The notes: generated by a model from the sequence alone, not told the origin. Shown: positions 1 through 6,425, counted from the stretch's first letter. The stretch is DNA of 7,083 nt from UBA8437 sp963580005 (GCA_963580005.1 CAUZJR010000286.1:1-7083); one strand, 5' to 3'. Translations and numbers: made by a program.

Positions 1-1283
1 ACACGGCCAACTACGACAGCAAGGTGCTGGAACGCAACGGGCTCCGGGCCGGAACAGCCGACCCGGCGCTCCAGAAACTCATCGACCAGGGAAACGACCC
101 GCCCAGGGTTGTCGTCCGCGAAGCCCACAAGCGGAAACTCGATGTCTTTTACTCGTTCCGAATCAACGACATCCACGACGCGTTTCTGCCCGAGGAACGT
201 GCGACGTTCAAGATCAAGCACCCCGAATGGCTGATCGGCAAGAAGAAATACGGCACGGTCACCAGCTACGAAACCGCGCTCAACTTCGCCGTCAAGGAGG
301 TCCGTGACCTGAAGGTCCGGGTCGTCGATGAGATCTTCGAGAAGTACGATTTCGACGGACTGGAAATCGATTTCCTCCGCAGCGCCCCCTACTTCCTGCC
401 AGGCACCGAACAGAAAAACGCACACCTGCTGACCGGGATGCTCGGGCGGATTCGGAAAATCCTCGATCGGCAGGCTCGCAAGCGAGGACGTCCGATCCGC
501 CTGGCGGTCCGGGTCGACGAGAGCCTGGAAGGCTGCCGGGGAGACGGCTTTGATGTGGCTCGCTGGATCAAGGACGGCCTCGTCGACTACCTGATCCTGG
601 GCAGCGGAGCGATCGAGATCGAGATCGCCGAGTTCAAGGCGCTGGCCGCACCTCGAGGCGTGCCCGTCTACCCCTGCCTGTATGGCTGGCCCAGCCGCTA
701 CTCGCCCATCCCACAACCCCTCGCCGCCGGTACCGCACTGACCTACTGGCAACAGGGCGCCGACGGAATCTATCTCTTCAACTGGTTCCCCCATACCAAG
801 AACAACAGCGAAGGAACCGGACCGTGGATGGCCGCGATGCTCGACCACCTCGGCAACCCCCAATCGCTCCGATTGGCCAACCCCCGGTTGATGTTCGCCG
901 TCGATCGAGGTCGGCCAGCCGGTGAATACCCCAACAACTGGCTCCACTGTGTCCTGCCCGCCACGCTGAAAACCAACCAGCCCCTCGCACTCAGACTCCG
1001 CGTCGGTGAAGACCTCAGAAGAGTACCGGCCGGGACACGACTGAGTGTGCAGGTCGAGATCGACAACCTGCAGGACGACGATCAACCAGTGCTCTCGCTC
1101 GGAACACTCACCATCAGTGACTGGAAGCCGGCCGGCAAGAATCGGCTCGAAGCCTCGATCAAGGCTCAGGCAGTAAGACAAGGCGAAAACCGCATCAGGC
1201 TCGAACTGAAACGACAGTCAGCCTCATCGAAAAAACCCCGCATCGCACGCGCCGTCGAACTCCACGTCACCCCAAACAAATGA
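1..1283 (+). CDS. TIM-barrel glycoside-hydrolase-like protein, 5'-truncated by window edge
   Basis: The frame is open from the first full codon at position 3 and ends with TGA at 1281-1283, giving 426 visible residues. The GTG at 24 is only an internal Val, because the frame continues upstream with no stop, so the true start and any signal peptide lie outside the window. Barrel-like elements are visible in order: a strand with SFRINDIHD near residues 51-59, an HPEWL segment, the strand motif DGLEIDF near 118-124 whose Glu and Asp are the best candidates for catalytic or ligand residues, a YLILGSG strand, and a late GADGIYLFNWF strand. The last 100 or so residues read as a beta-sandwich-like tail. 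This pattern resembles the GHL10/COG1649-type hydrolase-like proteins common in Planctomycetota. Substrate and activity cannot be read. It overlaps the next gene by 4 bases, which suggests one operon. The fold class is fairly safe and the enzymatic role is inference. Confidence 0.7.
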   Translation, partial: TANYDSKVLERNGLRAGTADPALQKLIDQGNDPPRVVVREAHKRKLDVFYSFRINDIHDAFLPEERATFKIKHPEWLIGKKKYGTVTSYETALNFAVKEVRDLKVRVVDEIFEKYDFDGLEIDFLRSAPYFLPGTEQKNAHLLTGMLGRIRKILDRQARKRGRPIRLAVRVDESLEGCRGDGFDVARWIKDGLVDYLILGSGAIEIEIAEFKALAAPRGVPVYPCLYGWPSRYSPIPQPLAAGTALTYWQQGADGIYLFNWFPHTKNNSEGTGPWMAAMLDHLGNPQSLRLANPRLMFAVDRGRPAGEYPNNWLHCVLPATLKTNQPLALRLRVGEDLRRVPAGTRLSVQVEIDNLQDDDQPVLSLGTLTISDWKPAGKNRLEASIKAQAVRQGENRIRLELKRQSASSKKPRIARAVELHVTPNK

Positions 1284-2833
1284 CCCCCATGCCACGACAC
1301 ACCCCCGCCCATTCCATCAGCCTCGCCCTGCTGCTACTCACCACCGCAGCCACCACCGCAGCCACCACCGCAGCCGCACCTGAACTTCCCAGGCCGCGAC
1401 AGATCGGCAGCCGCACTCAGCTGCTGCTCGACGAACGAGTCATCGCGACCTCGCACAACGTCCGCATGACCATGCACTCGCCACGTCGAGACGGTCGAGT
1501 GCTGCTGACCAACGACCAGCCCTGGGAATCCGACCCCGACCAGATGGTGGCCGTCTACTGCAGCCTGCTCTACGAACGAGGCAAGTTCCGGCTCTGGTAC
1601 GACCTGGGCCACCGCAGCGATCGCACCAGGCGGGTGGTCGCCTATGCCGAGTCAAGCGACGGGATCCACTTCGTCAAACCCAAGCTGGGGCTGGTCGAGT
1701 TCGGAGGCTCGAAAGAGAACAACGTGGTGATGCCGGGTGAAATCGGAGGCTGCAGTGTCTGGATCGACCCCCTGGCACCTCCCGAACACCGCTACAAGTC
1801 GCAGCAGAAGGTCTACCCCAGCAGCCAGTTCCACATGTACAGCTCACCGGACGGCATCCACTGGAAGATGTACCGTCGCATCACCATCGGCGCCGGCGGC
1901 TGGGACACTCAGTCGATCATCTACCACGATTCGGCCAGCCGGAAGTACCTGATGTTCACCCGCTTCTGGCACTCGCACCGGCACGGCACCGGTGTGGATC
2001 CGGACAACTACCGTTGTGTCCGCCGTCTCGAGTCAACCGACCTGGTCCGCTGGACGAACCAGTCGATCGTGATGGCCCCCAACGCCGCCGACAAGGCGCT
2101 CTACACCACCCCACCGGGCAACCCCGCGGTCGACTACTACGGCGCGGCGGTCTTTCCCTACCGAGACCTCACGATCATGCTGACCCAGGCCTTCTGGCAC
2201 TGGAAACCACGTCCCGCCGGCCAGAAAGGCCTGGCACCCGCCTCGTTCGACGTCCGACTCGCCGTCAGCACCGACAGCAAGACCTTCCGTCGCGTCGGCA
2301 ACTGGAGACCATTCATGGCCCAGGGAGCCGACGGCCGCTTCGATTCCCGCTACGTCTGGGCTCTGCCCAACCCGGTCGTTGTCGGAGACGAAATCTGGAT
2401 CTACTACGCCGGGTCCAACCGCGATCACGACGATCAGCTCGACCCGGCCGCCGGCGGCAGGATCAGGACCGGCATCGGCCGAGCCGTCTTGCGTCGCGAC
2501 GGCTGGGTCTCGGCCGATGCCGACCTCGCAGGAGGCCGGCTGACAACCTCGCCACTGAAGTTCACAGGCACCCGCCTGGAACTCAACGCCGCCACCGGCG
2601 GCGGAGGTTCGATCCACGTCGAACTGCTCGATGAAGACAGCCGCCCACTGCCGGGTTTCTCGAAGGAACTCGCCCTGCCCGCCACGGGGAACTCGGTGAG
2701 GATGCCGGTGGCCTGGAAACCAGGCAACGACCTCGCACGACTGGCCGGAAAGACGATCCGCCTGAGGTTCCATCTGAAGGACTGCCGGCTCTACGCATTC
2801 CGATTCCGGGACCCGGCACCGCCGAAGCGTTAG
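1280..2833 (+). CDS. Secreted GH32/GH43-like beta-propeller protein
   Basis: The protein has 517 residues and a Sec-type signal peptide: Arg/His near the start, a hydrophobic LALLLL core, then a Thr/Ala-rich stretch with likely cleavage around residues 30-33. The mature part carries repeated blade-like signatures: SSDGIHF near 125-131, SPDGIHW near 189-195, STDLVRW near 252-258 and STDSKTF near 330-336. A LGLVEFGGSKENN segment (136-148) is typical of planctomycete proteins annotated as GH32/GH43-like five-bladed propellers. Residues from about 410 on form a separate beta-sandwich-like C-terminal domain ending in LYAFRF. It is probably exported and acts on or binds carbohydrate, but no catalytic triad was assigned. 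The ATG at 1280 overlaps the stop of the upstream gene as ATGA with no Shine-Dalgarno, so coupled translation is likely. An in-frame ATG at 1289 would shorten it by three residues. Its stop overlaps the stop of the opposing gene. Confidence 0.75.
   Translation: MTPMPRHTPAHSISLALLLLTTAATTAATTAAAPELPRPRQIGSRTQLLLDERVIATSHNVRMTMHSPRRDGRVLLTNDQPWESDPDQMVAVYCSLLYERGKFRLWYDLGHRSDRTRRVVAYAESSDGIHFVKPKLGLVEFGGSKENNVVMPGEIGGCSVWIDPLAPPEHRYKSQQKVYPSSQFHMYSSPDGIHWKMYRRITIGAGGWDTQSIIYHDSASRKYLMFTRFWHSHRHGTGVDPDNYRCVRRLESTDLVRWTNQSIVMAPNAADKALYTTPPGNPAVDYYGAAVFPYRDLTIMLTQAFWHWKPRPAGQKGLAPASFDVRLAVSTDSKTFRRVGNWRPFMAQGADGRFDSRYVWALPNPVVVGDEIWIYYAGSNRDHDDQLDPAAGGRIRTGIGRAVLRRDGWVSADADLAGGRLTTSPLKFTGTRLELNAATGGGGSIHVELLDEDSRPLPGFSKELALPATGNSVRMPVAWKPGNDLARLAGKTIRLRFHLKDCRLYAFRFRDPAPPKR
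1340..1375 (+). repeat. Three perfect 12-bp tandem repeats in a signal-peptide coding region
   Basis: The unit ACCACCGCAGCC occurs three times in direct succession (1340-1351, 1352-1363, 1364-1375), exactly in frame, and encodes Thr-Thr-Ala-Ala three times. It lies between the hydrophobic core and the probable cleavage site of the signal peptide of the GH32/GH43-like protein. Copy-number change by slippage would keep the reading frame. Confidence 0.95.
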
Positions 2834-3903
2834 TGAGCAGCAAGCTCGAACCGCGGCGTGACATCGGGGTTGACCACCCGGTCCTCGCGTGGCCAACGAC
2901 CCTCCAGGACGGCGACCAGGTTCTCCACACCACCGACCGCGATGTCCTGTCGAGACTCGGCACCGTAGGCGGCCACGTGAGGAGTCAGCACCACGTTGTC
3001 ACGGCCCAGTAACGGGTCCCCCGTCGGCGGAACCTCCTCGGGATCATGCACGTTGATCCGCTCGAAGACATCCAGGCCCGCCCCACGCAGCTGACCCGAA
3101 TCAAGAGCCGCGACCAGCGCGGCTTCATCGACAATGGCTCCGCGTGCGGTGTTGATCAGCACCGCACCGGGCTTCATCCCGGCAATCGCCTCGGCATCCA
3201 GCAGGTGGCGGGTTGCCTCGGTCAGTGGCAGGTGCAGCGAGACGTAGTCGGATTCGGCCAACAGCTGTGGCAGCCCGACCAGCCGCACACCCAACTCGTC
3301 GGCCTCGGGGGCCTCGAGCTGCATCCTCCGTCGAGTCGCCAATACATTCATGCCGAATCCCCGCGCACGGCGGGCGGTGGCCCGGGCCGAGAGTCCCCAG
3401 CCGACCAGGCCCAGTGTCCGACCCGACAGGCGGTGGCTTGTCCCGGCTGTGGCCCGAGACTCCCTCCAGTGACCCGCGACCATGTCTCGAGCCATCCGCG
3501 GCAACTGACGTTCGACGGCCAACAGCAACGCCAGGGTGTGATCGGCCTGCTCCTCGACACAGAAGTCCGGCACGTTGGCCACCACGATTCCCGACCCGGT
3601 CGCCGCGGCCAAGTCGATCCGGTCGGTTCCGGTTCCCAGCCGCGAGATCACCCGGCAGCGCGTCATGGCCCCGATCACGTCAGAGGGCAGCTTCACGCTG
3701 ACGGCGAACACCCCATCGGCCTCGGCCACCACCGGGGCCAGCTCCTCGAGCCCATTCGACTCGCATTCGATCGGCACGATCCCCGCCCGCTCGTACTCCG
3801 CCCGCTCCTCCAGAGTGACCGGAAACAACTCGGCATTGAGCCTCACGATGCGGCACTGTGGGAGAGGTCTGGGCACGTTTGCAGAATCAGCTGAATCGGT
3901 CAT
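2830..3903 (-). CDS. D-2-hydroxyacid dehydrogenase family protein
   Basis: This is a 357-residue cytosolic enzyme of the D-isomer-specific 2-hydroxyacid dehydrogenase family (CtBP/phosphoglycerate dehydrogenase-like), expected to interconvert a 2-hydroxy acid and a 2-keto acid with NAD(P). Visible marks are RLGTGTDRIDL near 88-98, NVPDFCVEEQADH near 110-122, the Rossmann segment LGLVGWGLSARA near 164-175, NTARGAIVDE (251-260) with catalytic Arg254, GLDVFE (276-281) and TPHVAAYG with catalytic His309. Oddities: the third Gly of the GxGxxG motif is Ala173; Arg191 replaces the usual Asp after strand beta-2, suggesting NADP(H); and Glu is missing at the usual place five residues after Asp278, where Ile283 sits before an inserted loop. 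The ATG at 3903 was chosen over the in-frame ATG at 3990 because it lies 10 bases after the SDR stop and family similarity begins shortly after it. It has no clear Shine-Dalgarno, so it probably depends on translation of the SDR. Substrate unknown. Confidence 0.88.
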   Translation of the reverse strand: MTDSADSANVPRPLPQCRIVRLNAELFPVTLEERAEYERAGIVPIECESNGLEELAPVVAEADGVFAVSVKLPSDVIGAMTRCRVISRLGTGTDRIDLAAATGSGIVVANVPDFCVEEQADHTLALLLAVERQLPRMARDMVAGHWRESRATAGTSHRLSGRTLGLVGWGLSARATARRARGFGMNVLATRRRMQLEAPEADELGVRLVGLPQLLAESDYVSLHLPLTEATRHLLDAEAIAGMKPGAVLINTARGAIVDEAALVAALDSGQLRGAGLDVFERINVHDPEEVPPTGDPLLGRDNVVLTPHVAAYGAESRQDIAVGGVENLVAVLEGRWPREDRVVNPDVTPRFELAAH

Positions 3904-3913
3904 GGCAGGAGGC

Positions 3914-4762
3914 CTAACCGCGGCGGCCGCCGCCGGATTCGAATCCGTCGGCTGACTCGGCTCGCAACCAGCCGGGTGTCCCTCCGGCATTCATCGCCAT
4001 GTTGCCTCCATCCATCGGGATCAACGCCCCGGTGATCCAGCTGCCCGCGTCGGATCCCAGCAGCAGCGAGAGTCCGCGGATGTCATCAGGCACCCCCATC
4101 CTGCCGGCGGGGATCCCGCCCAGGAACATCCGCTCCAGATGCGGGTCGTCCTGCATGCGTTGGGTCAGGCCGGGGTTGATCACCTGTGCGGGCAGGATCG
4201 CGTTGACCCGCACTCCCAGTCCGGACCATTCGGTCGAGAGTTCCCGGGTCATCTGCACCACGGCCCCCATGGCCATCGAGTACGAGAGATGTCGGCGGCC
4301 CAGGGCACTCAGACTCGCCAACGAACCGATGTTGATGATGCTTCCCCGGCCCGCCGCCAGCATCCTCTTGCCCGCCTCGCGACACGACACGTAGCGCCCG
4401 ATCACCAGCCCGTTGAAGGCCTCGAGCAACTGCTCGCGAGTCATCTCGACCGGCTCGGCCAACACCCCCTCGCCGGCCACGTTGCCCACGACATCGATCC
4501 GCCCAAACTCGGCATCGATCGTCCGATACAACTCCTCGATCGCCTCGCAGTCCGACACATCGCAGGTGACCGGAAGTGCCCGGCGTCCGAGAGCTTCGAT
4601 CTCCGAGGCCGTCTGCTGATTCGATTCGGTGTCGCGGTCGACCACCACCACGTCGGCACCGGCCCCGGCAAATGCCAGCGCCATCGCCTGGCCCATCCCC
4701 CGGCCGGCTCCCGAGACCATCGCCACGCGGTCGGTCATGTCAAAGGTTTCAGACGGTGTCAT
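3914..4762 (-). CDS. SDR-family oxidoreductase with Met in place of the catalytic Lys
   Basis: This is a 282-residue classical-type short-chain dehydrogenase/reductase. The cofactor motif SGAGRGMG (17-24) and Asp42 after strand beta-2 indicate NAD(H). CDVSD (67-71), NVAG (94-97, for the usual NNAG), the Asn117 region, Ser147 in NIGS and Tyr161 are all present. The position four after the Tyr, normally Lys in YxxxK, is Met165 (codon ATG, positions 4270-4268). The adenine-ring and C-terminal elements GVRVNAILP (183-191) and ITGALIPMDGG (243-253) are intact, and a Gly/Arg-rich tail of about 20 residues follows the usual end. The ATG at 4762 has a good GAGGAG Shine-Dalgarno 10 bases upstream; the frame runs open to 4972 but that extension is not family-like. 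It is the first gene of a two-gene operon with the hydroxyacid dehydrogenase. Whether it is a working oxidoreductase is uncertain because of the missing Lys. Confidence 0.88.
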   Translation of the reverse strand: MTPSETFDMTDRVAMVSGAGRGMGQAMALAFAGAGADVVVVDRDTESNQQTASEIEALGRRALPVTCDVSDCEAIEELYRTIDAEFGRIDVVGNVAGEGVLAEPVEMTREQLLEAFNGLVIGRYVSCREAGKRMLAAGRGSIINIGSLASLSALGRRHLSYSMAMGAVVQMTRELSTEWSGLGVRVNAILPAQVINPGLTQRMQDDPHLERMFLGGIPAGRMGVPDDIRGLSLLLGSDAGSWITGALIPMDGGNMAMNAGGTPGWLRAESADGFESGGGRRG

Positions 4763-4772
4763 CAGCGTAAGT

Positions 4773-4778
4773 CTCCTC
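4773..4778 (-). promoter_or_regulatory. Shine-Dalgarno of the SDR gene
   Basis: On the minus strand GAGGAG lies 10 bases before the ATG at 4762. It is a strong match to the 16S rRNA tail complement and settles the start against the longer open frame to 4972. Confidence 0.75.
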
Positions 4779-4818
4779 GAGAACAACGGGTCGCGGCCCA
4801 CCACCGGGCAGGACGACG

Positions 4819-4847
4819 ATTCTCCTCGTGCCGCCAATCGGTTGCAA
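4819..4847 (-). promoter_or_regulatory. Candidate weak promoter for the SDR/hydroxyacid dehydrogenase operon
   Basis: Read on the minus strand, TTGCAA (4847-4842) is followed after exactly 17 bases by GAGAAT (4824-4819). Each hexamer matches the sigma-70 consensus at four of six positions, and the -10-like element lies about 57 bases before the SDR ATG. TTGCAA is self-complementary, so the same hexamer could also act as the -35 for a rightward promoter with TGTTAT (4867-4872) at a poor 19-base spacing before the PQQ-like gene. Such weak matches arise by chance, so this is only a candidate. Confidence 0.22.
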
Positions 4848-4854
4848 CGCAACC
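4840..4854. repeat. Perfect inverted repeat in the divergent intergenic region, possible operator
   Basis: GGTTGC (4840-4845) and GCAACC (4849-4854) are exact inverted copies separated by AAC. The element sits in the 161-base region between the divergently transcribed SDR and PQQ-like genes and overlaps the candidate -35 hexamer. Its location and dyad symmetry would suit a transcription-factor site, but there is no regulator gene in view to pair it with. Confidence 0.4.
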
Positions 4855-4910
4855 CGCTTTCGATCCTGTTATCATCGCCGCCGCGACAGACGTGGGAATT
4901 CAGTTGAACC

Positions 4911-4915
4911 GGGGA
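4911..4915 (+). promoter_or_regulatory. Probable ribosome binding site of the PQQ-like propeller gene
   Basis: GGGGA lies eight bases before the ATG at 4924. It is a modest match, but together with the signal peptide that begins exactly there it supports this start over the in-frame ATG at 4828. Confidence 0.45.
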
Positions 4916-4923
4916 CCGGACTG

Positions 4924-6342
4924 ATGCGTTTTGCTCTGTGCCTGCTGCTTGCCCTGGCCACGATGGCCGCATCCGCCACCGCCGCCAACTGGCCCCAGTT
5001 CCGAGGAGTGGGAGGAAGTGGGCTGGCCGAATCGGGCCGGCCGCTGCCGACCGAGATCGGGCCCGACTCGAAACACATCGCCTGGAAGGTCGCCTTCCCG
5101 CCAGGACACTCCTCCCCGATCCTCTTCGGCGACCGGCTGTTCCTGACCGCGGTCCGTGAAAAGACCCTGCTGACGATCGCCGTGTCGAAGACCACCGGCA
5201 AGATTCTCTGGGAACGAAAAGCCCCCTACACGTCGCTTGAAGAAATCCACGCCATCGGCAGCCACGCTCAACCCAGCCCCGCCACCGACGGCAAACTGGT
5301 GGTCAGCCTGTTCGGATCCAGCGGCATGTACTGCCACGATCTCGACGGCAAGCTCGCCTGGAAGAAGGACATGGGACCCTTCAACAACGACTTCGGCGCC
5401 GGCACCTCGCCGGTGATCGTCGATGGACTGGTCATCACCGTCCAGGACCACGACACCGAGAGCTTCCTGGCAGCCTACCACCTGGAGTCCGGCAAGCTGG
5501 CCTGGAAGACCGACCGCGGCGAGTTTCCCAGGAACTACTGCTCACCGGTCATCTGGAATGTCGGCGGCAGGAAGCAGGTGATCGTTGCCGCCACGTTGAG
5601 AGTGGTGGGCTACGACCTGAAGTCGGGCAAGGAACTCTGGACCGTACGCGGGCTGTCCCGCGCCGTCTGCAATACGCCGGTGGTCGGAGGCGACGGGAAG
5701 CTGTACGTCGCCGGCTGGGCACGAGGCGGAGACATCGACGAGCGGATCAGTGTGGAACCGTTTGCCAAGCTGGCCGCCGCTCGTGACAAGAACAACAACG
5801 GCACACTCGAACGCCCCGAACTCGAGAAAGGCCACGCGATCGAACGACGGTTTCCCCAGGTCGATCGCGACAAGACCGGTACGATCACTCGCAGCGAATA
5901 CGAGTACTACCGCAACCTCTTCGACGTCGCCCGCAACGTTGTGCTCGCGATCAAGCCCGGGGCCTCAGGTGATGCCACCAGGACTCACGTCGCCTGGGAG
6001 TACCGAAGACACATCCCGTTTTGTGCCTCGCCACTGTTCTTCAACAAGACCCTGTTTACCGTCAAGGACGGCGGCATCCTGACCAGCCTCGATGCTCAAA
6101 GCGGCAAGCCGCTGCTGACCAAGCGGGTCCCCGGAGCAGGCAACTACTACAGCTCGCCGGTCGCCGGAGACGGCAAGGTCTACCTGCTGGATCAGAAGGG
6201 GCGGCTGAGCGTCATCAGCGGCGAAGGGAAATGGAAGGTCCTGCACCGGGCACAGTTTGGTGAGGAGACCTACGCGACGCCGGCCCTGGTCGACGGGCGG
6301 ATCTACCTGAGAACCAACGGGCACCTGTACTGCTTCAAGTAG
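4924..6342 (+). CDS. Secreted PQQ-like (BamB-like) beta-propeller with two EF-hand loops
   Basis: The 472-residue precursor has a clear signal peptide (MRFALC, Leu/Ala-rich core, likely cleavage after ATA near residue 20), followed at once by NWPQFRG, a typical opening of planctomycete PQQ-like repeat proteins. Blade-type repeats with a conserved Trp follow: AWKVAF near 53-58, LWERKAP near 95-101, AWKKDMG near 145-151, AWKTDRG near 193-199, LWTVRG near 238-243 and AWEYRR near 357-362, with small-residue strands such as SSPVAGDGKVY between. Inserted at about 280-340 are two canonical EF-hand loops, residues 288-299 and 314-325, with Asp/Asn/Gly/Glu at the calcium-coordinating positions. No quinoprotein dehydrogenase active-site signature was seen, so a scaffold or binding role in the cell envelope is more likely than catalysis. 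The frame is open from 4828, but that extension is basic and precedes the signal peptide, so it was discarded. It is transcribed divergently from the SDR operon and ends ahead of a hairpin terminator. Confidence 0.88.
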   Translation: MRFALCLLLALATMAASATAANWPQFRGVGGSGLAESGRPLPTEIGPDSKHIAWKVAFPPGHSSPILFGDRLFLTAVREKTLLTIAVSKTTGKILWERKAPYTSLEEIHAIGSHAQPSPATDGKLVVSLFGSSGMYCHDLDGKLAWKKDMGPFNNDFGAGTSPVIVDGLVITVQDHDTESFLAAYHLESGKLAWKTDRGEFPRNYCSPVIWNVGGRKQVIVAATLRVVGYDLKSGKELWTVRGLSRAVCNTPVVGGDGKLYVAGWARGGDIDERISVEPFAKLAAARDKNNNGTLERPELEKGHAIERRFPQVDRDKTGTITRSEYEYYRNLFDVARNVVLAIKPGASGDATRTHVAWEYRRHIPFCASPLFFNKTLFTVKDGGILTSLDAQSGKPLLTKRVPGAGNYYSSPVAGDGKVYLLDQKGRLSVISGEGKWKVLHRAQFGEETYATPALVDGRIYLRTNGHLYCFK

Positions 6343-6345
6343 GCT

Positions 6346-6378
6346 GGCGGCGGAGGCGGAGTGCGAGGGGGCGGGGGG
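6346..6378 (+). other. G-rich tract after the PQQ-like gene, possible two-tier G-quadruplex
   Basis: Five GG tracts with single-base loops (6346-6359) are followed by a run of five and a run of six G separated by one C (6367-6378). The tract begins four bases after the stop codon and precedes the hairpin at 6388. A quadruplex is possible on paper, but coding-like GC bias or chance could also give this. Confidence 0.35.
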
Positions 6379-6387
6379 CAAATCCCA

Positions 6388-6425
6388 AACAGGGAGCCGG
6401 ACCCCAGCGGTCCCGACTCCCTGTT
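6388..6425. terminator. Hairpin between convergent genes, probable bidirectional terminator
   Basis: AACAGGGAG (6388-6396) pairs perfectly with CTCCCTGTT (6417-6425). Inside it GGACC (6399-6403) pairs with GGTCC (6409-6413) around a five-base loop, leaving a small internal loop. It lies between the stop of the PQQ-like gene (6342) and the stop of the sigma-factor gene (6484), where both transcripts must end. T-runs after it are short and interrupted on both strands (TTCGGTTT rightward, TGTTTGGGATTT leftward), so it is not a textbook intrinsic terminator, though the stem is strong. Confidence 0.62.

Noticed and set aside
2033..2896. Long minus-strand open frame (287 codons) opposite the beta-propeller gene
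   Set aside because: Composition is that of an antisense shadow in GC-rich DNA, no domain is recognisable, and it overlaps two well-supported genes.
3046..3894. Long plus-strand open frame (282 codons) opposite the hydroxyacid dehydrogenase
   Set aside because: Gln/His/Arg/Pro-rich with no family motif; the minus strand carries clear Rossmann and catalytic motifs.
3904..3990. In-frame upstream extension of the hydroxyacid dehydrogenase to an ATG at 3990
   Set aside because: It would overlap the SDR end by about 77 bases and adds an Ala/Pro-rich segment not resembling the family; the ATG at 3903 fits better.
4445..4762. Possible fusion or frameshift in the SDR because of the altered active site
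   Set aside because: The frame is continuous and all flanking SDR motifs are in register; only one catalytic residue differs.
4828..4923. In-frame upstream extension of the PQQ-like gene to an ATG at 4828
   Set aside because: It would place a basic 32-residue segment before a typical signal peptide; the start at 4924 fits.
4139..4924. Plus-strand open frame (261 codons) opposite the SDR
   Set aside because: Shadow of the SDR coding frame; His/Arg-rich, no recognisable domain.
4763..4972. In-frame upstream extension of the SDR to 4972
   Set aside because: It overlaps the divergent PQQ-like gene start and lacks family similarity; the Shine-Dalgarno at 4773-4778 supports the start at 4762.
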